Origin: Actinophytocola glycyrrhizae
GTDB lineage: Bacteria; Actinomycetota; Actinomycetes; Mycobacteriales; Pseudonocardiaceae
Assembly: GCF_042653545.1 (NCBI RefSeq)
Contig: NZ_JBHSIS010000007.1
Location: 1-64,000, forward strand
Direction of reading: 5' to 3'
DNA length: 64,000 nucleotides
Every line of letters starts with the position of its first letter. The first letter of the stretch is position 1. Under the pieces are notes generated by a model, which saw nothing but the letters and a program-made list of their open reading frames with translations, had not been told where the DNA came from and did no database searches. This document shows positions 49,974-58,080 of this stretch, piece by piece. Both the position numbers and the translations under genes were made by a program.

Positions 49974-52229
49974 TCAGAGGCGGACGGTGAGCGAACCTTC
50001 TTCTGCGTCGACGGGTTCGGCGCCCGCGACGGCGACGCGCCAGCGGGCGGGCGGCTGGTCGGCGACGACCTCGACGACCGCGCCGCGCCGGGTGGTGGTG
50101 AAGGTGACGGCGACGTCGCCGGACACCGTGGGGACGACCGTCGTCACCGGCGAACCGTCGGCCAGGCCGTACACGTGCAGGGTGACGCCGTCGGCGTAGT
50201 CGTAGTCGGGCCGGTCGTCGACCGCGCCGACGGGGAGCACCGCGCCCGGCCGGACCAGCAGCGGCACGCTGTCGACGTCGTGGGTCTCCCGGACCCAGCG
50301 CGGCCCGGTCACGGTCCCACCGGTCAGGAAACGGGTCCATTCCCCGGCGGGGACGTAGTAGTCGACCACCCCGTCCTCCCGGAACACGGGCGCCACCAGC
50401 AGGTCCGGGCCGAGCATGTACTGGCGGTCGAGGTGTGTGCAGGCCGGGTCGTCCGGGAACTCGACGACCATCGCACGCATCATCGGAACACCGGTCAGAT
50501 GCGCGGTTCTCGCCGCCTGGTACAGGTAGGGCATCAGCGTCGCCTTGAGCTTCGTGAAGCGCCGCAGCACGTCGACGGCCTCCTCGTCGAACGCCCACGG
50601 CACGCGGTAGGAGTAGTTCGCGTGCAGACGGCTGTGCGAGGACAGCAGTCCGAACGCGATCCACCGCTTGAACAGCCACGCCTCCGGGGTGCCCTCGAAC
50701 CCGCCGATGTCGTGGCTCCAGTAGCCGAAACCCGACATCGTCAGCGACAGTCCGCCGCGCAGCGACTCGGCCATCGACTGCGGCGTTGAGAGGTTGTCCC
50801 CGCCCCAGTGCACGGGGAACTGTTGCGTGCCGACCGTCGCCGACCTGGCGAACACGACCGCGTCCCGCTCGCCGCGCCGCTTGCGCAGCAGGTCGAACAC
50901 CGTCTTGTTGTAGAGGTAGGTGTAGTAGTTGTGCATGTCGACGGGATCGGACCCGTCGAAGTACTCGACGTCGGTCGGGATCCGCTCGCCGAAGTCGGAC
51001 TTGAAGCAGTCGACCCCCATGTCCAGCAACGCGTCGAGCTTGGCCGCGTACCACTCGCGGGCCTCCGGGTTGGAGAAGTCCACGACCGCCTGGCCCGGCT
51101 GCCACAGGTCCCACTGCCACACGTCACCGCCGGGCCGCTTCAGGAAGTAGCCGCGTGCCCTGCCCTCCTCGAACAACACGGAGCGTTGCGCGACATAGGG
51201 ATTTATCCACACGCACACCTTCAGGCCGCGTGCCTTGAGCCTCGCCAGCATCCCGCGCGGGTCGGGGAAGGTCTTCGGGTCCCACTCGAAGTCGCACCAC
51301 GACAGCTCCCGCATCCAGAAGCAGTCGAAGTGGAACACCGACAGCGGCAGGTCCCGCTCCGCCATGCCCTCGATGAACGAGGTGACCGTGGCCTCGTCGT
51401 AGTCGGTGTTGAACGACGTCGACAGCCACAGCCCGAACGACCACGCGGGCGGCAGCGCGGGCCTGCCGGTGAGCGCGGTGTACTTCGCGAGGATCTCCTT
51501 CGGGGTCGGCCCGTGGATCACGAAGTACTGCATGGTCTGGCCCTCGATGCTGAACTGCACCTTCGAGACGTCCTCGGACCCGACCTCGAACGACACCGGC
51601 CCAGGGTGGTTCACGAACACGCCGTAGCCGGCGTTGGTGAGGAAGAACGGCACGTTCTTGTACGCCTGCTCGCTGCTCGTGCCGCCATCGGCGTTCCAGA
51701 TGTCGACCACCTGGCCGTTCCTGGCGATCGGGCCGAACCGCTCACCCATGCCGTACACGGCGTCGCCGACGCCGAGGTTCAGCCGCTCCCGCACGTGCGG
51801 ACCGTCCGGTGTGGACATCAGGCCGAGGTCGTGCTCACCGCTGGACGTGAGCACCCGGCCGGCCGCGACGAACTCCAGCCGCCACGGGTTCCTGTGCACC
51901 CGTACCGACAACGCGCCCGAGGTCAGCGTGGCGGTCCGGTCGTCGACCGAGGTGGTCGCCTGCGGGCCGGACGGGAACAGCTCGAACCGCGGTGACTTCG
52001 TGGCGCCGCCCGCGTGGTGGGTGACCCGCACGCCGACCACGTCCGGCATCGGCGAGGTGAGGTCGACGGTCAGCACCGCACCGCTCTGCAGGTCCCGCCG
52101 GTTGCGCACCGCGTAGGTGGGGGCCAGGATCCGCAGCCCCTCCGGGGTGTCCGCCACGTCGAGCACCTCGACGGGGTAGGCGGGCGTGACACCCGTGCGC
52201 ATCAGCCAGTGCCCGTCCGTGAACTTCAT
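49974..52229 (-). CDS. GH31 alpha-xylosidase (YicI-like)
   Basis: A 751-residue GH31 enzyme of normal YicI length. N-domain beta-sandwich (about 1-245); barrel with WINPYVAQRSVLF, nucleophile Asp in DCFKSDFGERIPTDV (about 410) and the acid/base Asp in HWGGDNLSTPQSMAESLRG (about 478); C-terminal beta domains. KSDFGE is the alpha-xylosidase-type nucleophile block. There is no signal peptide, so it should act in the cytoplasm, unlike the GH3 and GH35 beside it. ATG 52229 begins MKFTDGHWLM. It lies 16 bp upstream of GH3. Confidence 0.92.
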   Translation of the reverse strand: MKFTDGHWLMRTGVTPAYPVEVLDVADTPEGLRILAPTYAVRNRRDLQSGAVLTVDLTSPMPDVVGVRVTHHAGGATKSPRFELFPSGPQATTSVDDRTATLTSGALSVRVHRNPWRLEFVAAGRVLTSSGEHDLGLMSTPDGPHVRERLNLGVGDAVYGMGERFGPIARNGQVVDIWNADGGTSSEQAYKNVPFFLTNAGYGVFVNHPGPVSFEVGSEDVSKVQFSIEGQTMQYFVIHGPTPKEILAKYTALTGRPALPPAWSFGLWLSTSFNTDYDEATVTSFIEGMAERDLPLSVFHFDCFWMRELSWCDFEWDPKTFPDPRGMLARLKARGLKVCVWINPYVAQRSVLFEEGRARGYFLKRPGGDVWQWDLWQPGQAVVDFSNPEAREWYAAKLDALLDMGVDCFKSDFGERIPTDVEYFDGSDPVDMHNYYTYLYNKTVFDLLRKRRGERDAVVFARSATVGTQQFPVHWGGDNLSTPQSMAESLRGGLSLTMSGFGYWSHDIGGFEGTPEAWLFKRWIAFGLLSSHSRLHANYSYRVPWAFDEEAVDVLRRFTKLKATLMPYLYQAARTAHLTGVPMMRAMVVEFPDDPACTHLDRQYMLGPDLLVAPVFREDGVVDYYVPAGEWTRFLTGGTVTGPRWVRETHDVDSVPLLVRPGAVLPVGAVDDRPDYDYADGVTLHVYGLADGSPVTTVVPTVSGDVAVTFTTTRRGAVVEVVADQPPARWRVAVAGAEPVDAEEGSLTVRL

Positions 52230-52293
52230 GCCGCCGTCCCCTCGCAGGCTCCGTGACGGCCCGTGTCCAGTTGGTTCACTCCGCAAGCTCCGC

Positions 52294-53136
52294 TCACTTG
52301 ACCGCTCCCACCGCGATGCCCCGTGTCAATGTCCGTTGGAAGATCAGGAAGAACACCACCGCCGGGATGATCCCGAGCAGGGCCGACGCGCTCTGCGCGG
52401 TGGCGTCCATGAGCCGTTGCCCCTGCAGCACACCGAGTGCGACCGGGACCGTCTGGTTGTCGTTGGAGACCAGCATGATCATCGGGAGGAAGAACTCGTT
52501 CCACGTCCAGATGAAGAAGAACACCAGCAGCACCGACAGCGTCGGCCAGCTGATCGGCACGACCACGCGCCACAGCACCTGCCAGCGGTTCGCGCCGTCG
52601 ATCCTGGCCGCCTCGACGATCTCGCGCGGGAACGTCGAGAGCACCGAGGACAGCAGGTAGGTGCCGAACGCGGCCTGGATCGCGGTGAAGATGATGATCA
52701 CCGCGAGCTTCGTGTCGTAGAGGCCGACCTCCTTCGCGAGGAAGTACAGGGGGTAGACGAGCGCCTCCTGCGGCATCAGGTTCGCCAGCAGGAAGACCGC
52801 GACGATCCACATGCGACCCTTGACCCGGCCGATGCCGAGCGCGTACGCGGTGAGGACCGACACCAGTACCGCGAGCACCGCGACCGAACCGGCGATCACC
52901 GTGCTGTTGAACAACTTCGTGCCGAAGTCGACGCGGACCCAGAAGTCCACTACGCCCTGGAAGTACAGGGCGTCCGGAAGTGCCAGCGGGCCGTTCGCCG
53001 TGTAGTCCCGCGGCGACTTGAACGCGTTGAGCGCCACCAGCAGGAACGGGAACAACGTCAGCGCCGCGAGGACGGCGAGCACGGCGACGACGAGTCCGCG
53101 GGCGTGTCGATGATCCGCTGCGCGAGCTCCGCTCAT
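52294..53136 (-). CDS. carbohydrate ABC transporter permease (MalG-like)
   Basis: A 280-residue permease with six TM helices and the EAA loop EIVEAARIDGANRWQVLWRV followed by PISWP (about 190-215). It has the typical MalG-type ending QRTLTRGIAVGAVK. ATG 53136 overlaps the other permease's stop (ATGA). The ATPase is not encoded nearby; actinobacteria often share one MsiK-type ATPase between sugar systems. Confidence 0.92.
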   Translation of the reverse strand: MSGARAADHRHARGLVVAVLAVLAALTLFPFLLVALNAFKSPRDYTANGPLALPDALYFQGVVDFWVRVDFGTKLFNSTVIAGSVAVLAVLVSVLTAYALGIGRVKGRMWIVAVFLLANLMPQEALVYPLYFLAKEVGLYDTKLAVIIIFTAIQAAFGTYLLSSVLSTFPREIVEAARIDGANRWQVLWRVVVPISWPTLSVLLVFFFIWTWNEFFLPMIMLVSNDNQTVPVALGVLQGQRLMDATAQSASALLGIIPAVVFFLIFQRTLTRGIAVGAVK

Positions 53137-54095
53137 GGCTCCTCCCGGTTCTGCAGGCGCAGGAACCCGAAGGCGAGCGTGCCGATGATCGCGGTCAGCA
53201 CCGTCGCGATCGCGGCGCCGTAGCCGACGTTGGCCTTCTCGAAGAAGTTCTGGAACGAGAAGTACGCCGGGGTGTTCGTCGACCCGCCCGGCCCGCCGCG
53301 GGTCAGCACGAAGATCTTGTCGAACGACTTGAGCGCCGCGATCGTGCAGGTCAGCAGTACGACGAAGATCTCCTGCCGGATCTGCGGCACGGTTACCGAC
53401 CACAGCCGCTGCCACCAGTACGCCCCGTCGAGCGCCGCCGCCTCGTACAGCTGCGGGTCGACGCGCTGCAGCCCGGCCATGAAGATCACCAGCGGGTAGC
53501 CGATCTGGATCCACACCAGCACGAACATCACCGACAACAGCGCGGTCTTCTCGTCGCCGAGCCAGTTCTGCGTCCACGAGCCGAGCCCGAGGAACCGGAG
53601 CAACTCGTTCGCCGACCCGTGCTCGGGGTGCAGGATCCAGCCCCACACCACGCCCGCGACCACTGCCGGGAGCACCTGCGGCAGGTAGAACGCGGCCCGC
53701 AACGCCGTGGTGGTGCGCGGGTTGCGCTTGGCCACCACGTCGAACAGCGCGGTGGCGAGCAGCAGCCCGACGAACGTCGGGACGACCGCCATGGCGAGGA
53801 TCAGCGCCGCGTTGTTGCGGAAGGAGATCCAGAACGTCTCGTCCGCGAACAGCTTCCGGTACTGGTCGAACCCGACCCAGTCAGGTTCGCCGACGCCCTG
53901 CCACCTGGTGAAGCTGATGCCGACGTTCATCACCAGCGGCACCGCGATCACCGCGGCGAACAGCAGCACCCCCGGCACGAGGTAGGGGAGATACCCCCGC
54001 CCCCCGCCGCGCCTTCGGCGAGTGCCCCGAACGACGCTTTCGGGACGTTCAGCGTCCCGAAGGCGTCGTTCGGGGCTTTTCTCAGCCACCGACAT
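53133..54095 (-). CDS. carbohydrate ABC transporter permease (MalF-like) whose N-terminus is encoded by a hairpin repeat
   Basis: A 320-residue permease: six TM helices from YLPYLVPGVLLFAAVIAVPL onward and the EAA loop LYEAAALDGAYWWQRLWSV with VPQIRQ (about 225-250). Residues 6-25 (KSPERRLRDAERPESVVRG) are read from the palindrome at 54024-54076. Related permeases normally start with only a short basic tail before YLPYL. The start ATG 54095 lies inside the end of the binding-protein gene (14-bp overlap), with AGGAG 10 bp upstream. Confidence 0.88.
   Translation of the reverse strand: MSVAEKSPERRLRDAERPESVVRGTRRRRGGGRGYLPYLVPGVLLFAAVIAVPLVMNVGISFTRWQGVGEPDWVGFDQYRKLFADETFWISFRNNAALILAMAVVPTFVGLLLATALFDVVAKRNPRTTTALRAAFYLPQVLPAVVAGVVWGWILHPEHGSANELLRFLGLGSWTQNWLGDEKTALLSVMFVLVWIQIGYPLVIFMAGLQRVDPQLYEAAALDGAYWWQRLWSVTVPQIRQEIFVVLLTCTIAALKSFDKIFVLTRGGPGGSTNTPAYFSFQNFFEKANVGYGAAIATVLTAIIGTLAFGFLRLQNREEP
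54024..54076. repeat. nested palindrome inside the permease N-terminal coding region
   Basis: Arms of 24 nt (54024-54047 and 54053-54076) with one mismatch and loop TTCAG. Sub-palindromes GAACGACGCTTTCGGGAC-type within each arm mark it as the same family as 4358, 59244 and 61243. Its length (53 nt) plus flanks keeps the frame open. On the + strand it is followed by TTTT, but the operon runs on the other strand. Confidence 0.88.
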
Positions 54096-55368
54096 TGGCG
54101 AGGTTCTCCTCGTAGGGTCCGGCCAGCTCGGCCAGGACCTCGTGCGGCGACGCCGAGCCGTTGATCAGCTTCTGCGTCGCGGAAACCAGCACGTCGTAGT
54201 AGCCGGGCGCGGGCCAGTCCGGGTAGTAGCCGAGCCCGTCGCGGTCCACCAGCGTCTGGTAGTCCTCGATGAGGTGCTTGCTCTTCTCGTCGGTGATCGC
54301 CGCCGGGTCGGCCGCCACCGGGATGCCACCGGAGTTGCCGAGCAGCTCCTGGTTCGCCTTCTGCATGGTGATGTCGATGAAGTCGTACGCGAGGTCCTTG
54401 TTCTCCGAACCCTGCGGCACGACCCAGAGGTTGCCGCTGGAGCCCAGTGCCAGGTCGCTGCCGGGGAACAGCGCGGTGTCCCAGTCGAACTTCACCGTCG
54501 ACTGGACCCGGCCGTACCACCACGAGCCGGACATCATGATCGGGAACTTGCCGGACATGAACGCGACACCCATGCTCTCCGCGTCGATGCCGGCCGCGTC
54601 CTCGCCGATGTAGCCCTTGCGCACCCAGTCGGCGAACGTCTCGGCGCCGTAGGTCCACGCCTCGTCGTGGAAGTCGACGTCGCCCTTGTACTGCTGGAGG
54701 TTGTCCACCCACTCGGTGTCCGCCCTGGACAGCGCGAGCTGGTAGAGCAGCTGCTGCGCCGGGTACTCCTTGCCGCCGACCGACAGCGGCGTGACCCCGG
54801 CGGCCACGAACCGGTCCATCGCCGCGACCAGGTCGTCGAACGTCTCCGGCACCTCGACGCCGTGCTGCGCGAACAGGTCCCTGTTGTAGTACACCATCGT
54901 GTACTCGGCGTAGTTCGGGACGCCGAACCACTTGTCGCCGCCCATCACGCCGCGCTCGTCGTACTTGCACGTGGTCTGCAGGCTCTCGCTGAGGAGCTTG
55001 TCCCAGCCGCGCTCGGTGACCTCGGCGGACAGGTCGGTCAGCAGCCCCTGCCTGGACAGCAGGCCGGCGGTCGCGTTGCCCTTGTTGTACTCCATGAGGT
55101 CCGGCGCCTCGTCGGAGTTCAGCACCATCTGCGCGTTCTTCTGGATCTGCTCGAAGCCCTTCTCCTCGAACGTCACCCGCACGCCGGGATGGGTGCGCTC
55201 GAACTCCTCGATCGCCGCGGCCCACGCCTTGCCCATCGCGCTGTCCGGGCCCTCGTAGTGCCACAGGCGCAGCTCGTCCTGGTCGCCGCCCGCGTCGTCG
55301 CCGCAGGCCGCGAGCAACGGCACGGCCAGCGCGAGTACCGCGATCAGGGCCTTTCCTGGTTTGAACAT
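54082..55368 (-). CDS. sugar ABC transporter substrate-binding lipoprotein
   Basis: A 428-residue protein with lipobox LLAAC (Cys22), then a family-1 binding fold: LRLWHYEGPDSAMGKAWAAA, FERTHPGVRVTFEEKGF, APDLMEYNKGN, GVPNYAEYTMVYYN, FMSGKFPIMMSGSWW and VVPQGSENKDLAYDFI. First gene of the operon (binding protein, permease, permease, GH31, GH3, GH35). A LacI-type operator lies 18-33 bp upstream of its ATG and GGGAGG at 55376-55381 is the ribosome binding site. Ligand is probably xyloglucan-derived oligosaccharide (inferred from the enzymes). Confidence 0.92.
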   Translation of the reverse strand: MFKPGKALIAVLALAVPLLAACGDDAGGDQDELRLWHYEGPDSAMGKAWAAAIEEFERTHPGVRVTFEEKGFEQIQKNAQMVLNSDEAPDLMEYNKGNATAGLLSRQGLLTDLSAEVTERGWDKLLSESLQTTCKYDERGVMGGDKWFGVPNYAEYTMVYYNRDLFAQHGVEVPETFDDLVAAMDRFVAAGVTPLSVGGKEYPAQQLLYQLALSRADTEWVDNLQQYKGDVDFHDEAWTYGAETFADWVRKGYIGEDAAGIDAESMGVAFMSGKFPIMMSGSWWYGRVQSTVKFDWDTALFPGSDLALGSSGNLWVVPQGSENKDLAYDFIDITMQKANQELLGNSGGIPVAADPAAITDEKSKHLIEDYQTLVDRDGLGYYPDWPAPGYYDVLVSATQKLINGSASPHEVLAELAGPYEENLANVGG

Positions 55369-55385
55369 CGTTGTTCCTCCCGTCT

Positions 55386-55401
55386 GTCGAATCGCTTCGA
55401 C
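55386..55401. promoter_or_regulatory. LacI-family operator upstream of the binding-protein gene
   Basis: GTCGAATCGCTTCGAC: perfect 6-bp arms around TCGC, 18 bp before the ATG of the operon's first gene. A near-identical copy lies upstream of the LacI gene itself (56475-56490). Confidence 0.75.
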
Positions 55402-55437
55402 GACGTGCCTGCCGGATGGGTGGGGGAGTGGGAGTGG

Positions 55438-56448
55438 CTACCTGGGGACGCTGGTGCTGGCTCGGACGGTCAGTCGCGGGGGGAGCAGTGTCGCGTCGGG
55501 CACCTGACGGCTGGTCAGCTTCGCCATCAGCAGCCCGACCGCCTGCCGCCCGACCTCCTCGGCCGGGATGGCCACGGAGGTCAGCGCGGGCATGGTGTAC
55601 TCGGCGAGCTCGTCGGGGCAGATCGCCACCACCGACAGGTCGTCGGGCACCGACCGGCCGGCCTCGCGGAACGCGGCGAGCAGCGGTGCGACGACGGGTT
55701 CGTTGTGGACGACGACGGCGGTGAGATCGGGATGCTCGGCCAGCAGTTCCGCGGCCACCTTCTGGGCACCGGCCTGCGTGGCCTCGCACGCGTGCACGCT
55801 GGCGGCGACACCGTGCCGTGCCGCGGCCTCGGTGAACCCGGCCGTGGTGCGGGAGGCGAACCCGGTCTCCCGTTCGTAGACCTCGGGTGGCGACCCGACC
55901 AGCGCGACCCTGCGGTGGCCCAGCTCCGCGAGGTGATCGACACACGCCGCGCCCGCCGCGGTGAAGTCGAGGTCGATGCAGGTCAGGCCGTCGGTGTCGG
56001 CGGGGAAGCCGATCAGCACGGCCGGCCGGCCCAGGTCCTTCAGCACCGGGATCCTGGGGTCGTGCAGCTCGACGTCCATGACGATGATCGCGTCGACCAT
56101 CGACGTGCCCGCCACGCGCCGCAGCCCGGCCTCGCCCTCGTTCTGGGTCAGGAGCAGGACGTCGTGGTCGTGCTCGCGGGCCGCGATGACGACCGAGGTC
56201 GCGAACTGCATGATCACCGGCACGTGGATGCCGGTGCGCAGCGGCACCACCAGCGCGACCACGTTGCTGCGGTTGGACGCGAGTGCCCTGGCCCCGGCGT
56301 GCGGCTGGTAGCCCAGCGCCCTGATGCTGGCGAGCACCCGCCTGCGGGTCTCCTGGGTGATGGACCGCTTGCCGGACAGCACGTACGACACCGTGCTGGG
56401 GGCGACCCCAGCGTGCCTGGCGACGTCCTCGATCTTGGCTGTGCCCAT
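55438..56448 (-). CDS. LacI-family regulator of the xyloglucan-type operon
   Basis: A 336-residue regulator. N-terminal HTH (IEDVARHAGVAPSTVSYVLS), hinge helix ALASNRSNVV, then the periplasmic-binding-protein-like core with LIGFPADTDG, GHRRVALVGSP and VPDDLSVVAIC. I chose ATG 56448 (MGTAKIEDVA). It lies 69 bp upstream of the operon on the same strand. Identical-type palindromes stand before it and before the binding-protein gene, so it probably represses both itself and the operon until a sugar binds. Confidence 0.92.
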   Translation of the reverse strand: MGTAKIEDVARHAGVAPSTVSYVLSGKRSITQETRRRVLASIRALGYQPHAGARALASNRSNVVALVVPLRTGIHVPVIMQFATSVVIAAREHDHDVLLLTQNEGEAGLRRVAGTSMVDAIIVMDVELHDPRIPVLKDLGRPAVLIGFPADTDGLTCIDLDFTAAGAACVDHLAELGHRRVALVGSPPEVYERETGFASRTTAGFTEAAARHGVAASVHACEATQAGAQKVAAELLAEHPDLTAVVVHNEPVVAPLLAAFREAGRSVPDDLSVVAICPDELAEYTMPALTSVAIPAEEVGRQAVGLLMAKLTSRQVPDATLLPPRLTVRASTSVPR

Positions 56449-56474
56449 CGGTCGCTCCGCAAGCTTCGCTCCGT

Positions 56475-56490
56475 GTCGAACCGCTTCGAC
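56475..56490. promoter_or_regulatory. LacI-family operator upstream of the first LacI gene
   Basis: GTCGAACCGCTTCGAC has perfect 6-bp arms around CCGC, 27 bp upstream of the LacI ATG (minus strand). One base differs from the site at 55386. Confidence 0.75.
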
Positions 56491-56533
56491 GATGAATGCT
56501 AGGTAGCCCATCGGGGCATGGCAATGGCTTGGG

Positions 56534-56554
56534 CTTGCTGAAAGCCCCTGCAAG
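56534..56554. promoter_or_regulatory. candidate operator of the second LacI (maltose-type) regulator
   Basis: CTTGC/GCAAG arms flank the core GCTGAAAGCCCCTGCA, 7 bp before the GH13 ATG. The same core, GCTGAAAG-NNCNTGCA, occurs upstream of the amylase at 61185-61203. The motif recalls the CTTGCAG-type elements described at Streptomyces maltose and amylase genes. Confidence 0.6.
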
Positions 56555-56561
56555 GTTTTAC

Positions 56562-58079
56562 ATGTCACTCATGAATCAGGAGTGGTGGCGAGACGCCGTC
56601 ATCTACCAGGTGTACGTCCGCAGCTTCGCCGACGCGGACGGCGACGGCGTCGGTGACCTGCCGGGCGTGCGCTCACGGCTGCCCTACCTTGCCGACCTCG
56701 GCGTCGACGCGGTGTGGCTGACCCCGTTCTACGCCTCGCCGATGGCCGACGGCGGCTACGACGTCGCCGACTACCGCGGGGTCGACCCGCTGTTCGGCAC
56801 CCTCGACGACGCGAAGGGCCTGGTCGCCGACGCGCACGCGCTCGGGCTGCGGGTCATCGTCGACATCGTCCCCAACCACACCAGCGACCGGCACGAGTGG
56901 TTCCAGCAGGGCATGAAGGACCGGTACGTCTTCCGGCAGGGGAAGGGGGACGCGCCGCCCAACGACTGGGAGTCGGTCTTCGGCGGCCCGGCGTGGACCC
57001 GCACGGAGGACGGCGACTGGTACCTGCACCTGTTCGCGCCAGAGCAGCCGGACCTGAACTGGGACAACCAGGAGGTGCGCGCGGAGTTCCTCGACATCCT
57101 GCGGTTCTGGCTGGACCTCGGCGTCGACGGGTTCCGCGTCGACGTGGCCCACGGGATGGTGAAGGCCGAGGGGCTGCCCGACGTGGGCCGGCCCGGCCAG
57201 AGCGCGCTGCTCGGCTCGGCGCCGCTGCCGTACTTCGACCAGGACGGCGTGCACGACATCTACCGCGAGTGGCGCCGGGTGCTCGATTCCTACGACGGCG
57301 ACCGGATGGCGGTGGCCGAGGCGTGGGCGCCGAGCCCCGAGCGGACCGCCCGCTACCTGCGCCCTGACGAGCTGCACCAGGCGTTCAACTTCCACTTCCT
57401 CAAGACCGACTGGGCGGCGGAGCCGCTGCGCGCGGTCATCGACGCGTCGCTCGCGACCGGGACACCCGCGACGTGGGTGCTGTCGAACCACGACGTGGTG
57501 CGGCACGTGACCCGCTACGGCGGCGGCGAGACCGGTCGCAGAAGGGCGCGGGCTGCGGCACTGCTGATGCTGGCGCTGCCCGGGTCCGCGTACGTCTACC
57601 AGGGCGAGGAGCTGGGGCTGCCGGAGGTGCTGGACCTGCCGGACGAGGTGCTCCAGGACCCGGTGTGGGAGCGTTCGGGGCACACCGACCGCGGCCGCGA
57701 CGGCTGCCGGGTGCCGATCCCGTGGACCAGCACCGGCCCCTCGCTCGGCTTCGGTCCCGGCCCGGCGTGGCTGCCGCAGCCGGAGTCGTGGGCCAAGCTC
57801 GCCGTCGCCGAGCAGCAGACCTCGCCGGAGTCGATGCTCTCGCTGTACCGAGCGGCCCTGCGGTTGCGCGGCAGGCTGGCGTTCGGGTCGTTCGAGTGGG
57901 TGGCCGCGCCCGTGGACGTGCTGCACTTCCGCCGCGGCTCCTTCCACTGCCTCGCGAACCTGAGCCAGTCGGTGGTGCGGCTGCCCGACCCCGGCCCGGT
58001 GCTGCTCGCGTCGTCGTACTACGGGCTCGACGGCGAGGTCGTGCTGCCCCCGGACACCGTGTTGTGGTGGGAGGAATGA
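56562..58079 (+). CDS. GH13 alpha-glucosidase / oligo-1,6-glucosidase
   Basis: A 505-residue cytoplasmic GH13 enzyme: WWRDAVIYQVYVRSFADADG, VDIVPNHTSDRHEWF, GFRVDVAHGM with the nucleophile Asp (about 207), AVAEAWAPSPER with the acid Glu (about 250) and LSNHDVVRH (about 307). No signal peptide. It would split maltose or isomaltose-type oligosaccharides to glucose. ATG 56562 follows AAGG; a second ATG three codons on is possible. It is followed one base after its stop by a LacI regulator gene. Confidence 0.92.
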   Translation: MSLMNQEWWRDAVIYQVYVRSFADADGDGVGDLPGVRSRLPYLADLGVDAVWLTPFYASPMADGGYDVADYRGVDPLFGTLDDAKGLVADAHALGLRVIVDIVPNHTSDRHEWFQQGMKDRYVFRQGKGDAPPNDWESVFGGPAWTRTEDGDWYLHLFAPEQPDLNWDNQEVRAEFLDILRFWLDLGVDGFRVDVAHGMVKAEGLPDVGRPGQSALLGSAPLPYFDQDGVHDIYREWRRVLDSYDGDRMAVAEAWAPSPERTARYLRPDELHQAFNFHFLKTDWAAEPLRAVIDASLATGTPATWVLSNHDVVRHVTRYGGGETGRRRARAAALLMLALPGSAYVYQGEELGLPEVLDLPDEVLQDPVWERSGHTDRGRDGCRVPIPWTSTGPSLGFGPGPAWLPQPESWAKLAVAEQQTSPESMLSLYRAALRLRGRLAFGSFEWVAAPVDVLHFRRGSFHCLANLSQSVVRLPDPGPVLLASSYYGLDGEVVLPPDTVLWWEE

Positions 58080-58080
58080 G

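Noticed and set aside
52279..56471. Repeated CTCCGCAAGCT(C/T)CGCT near 52280 and 56456
   Set aside because: Only two near-identical short copies, close to gene starts but at different distances. This is too little to call an operator, given the stronger GTCGAA palindromes.
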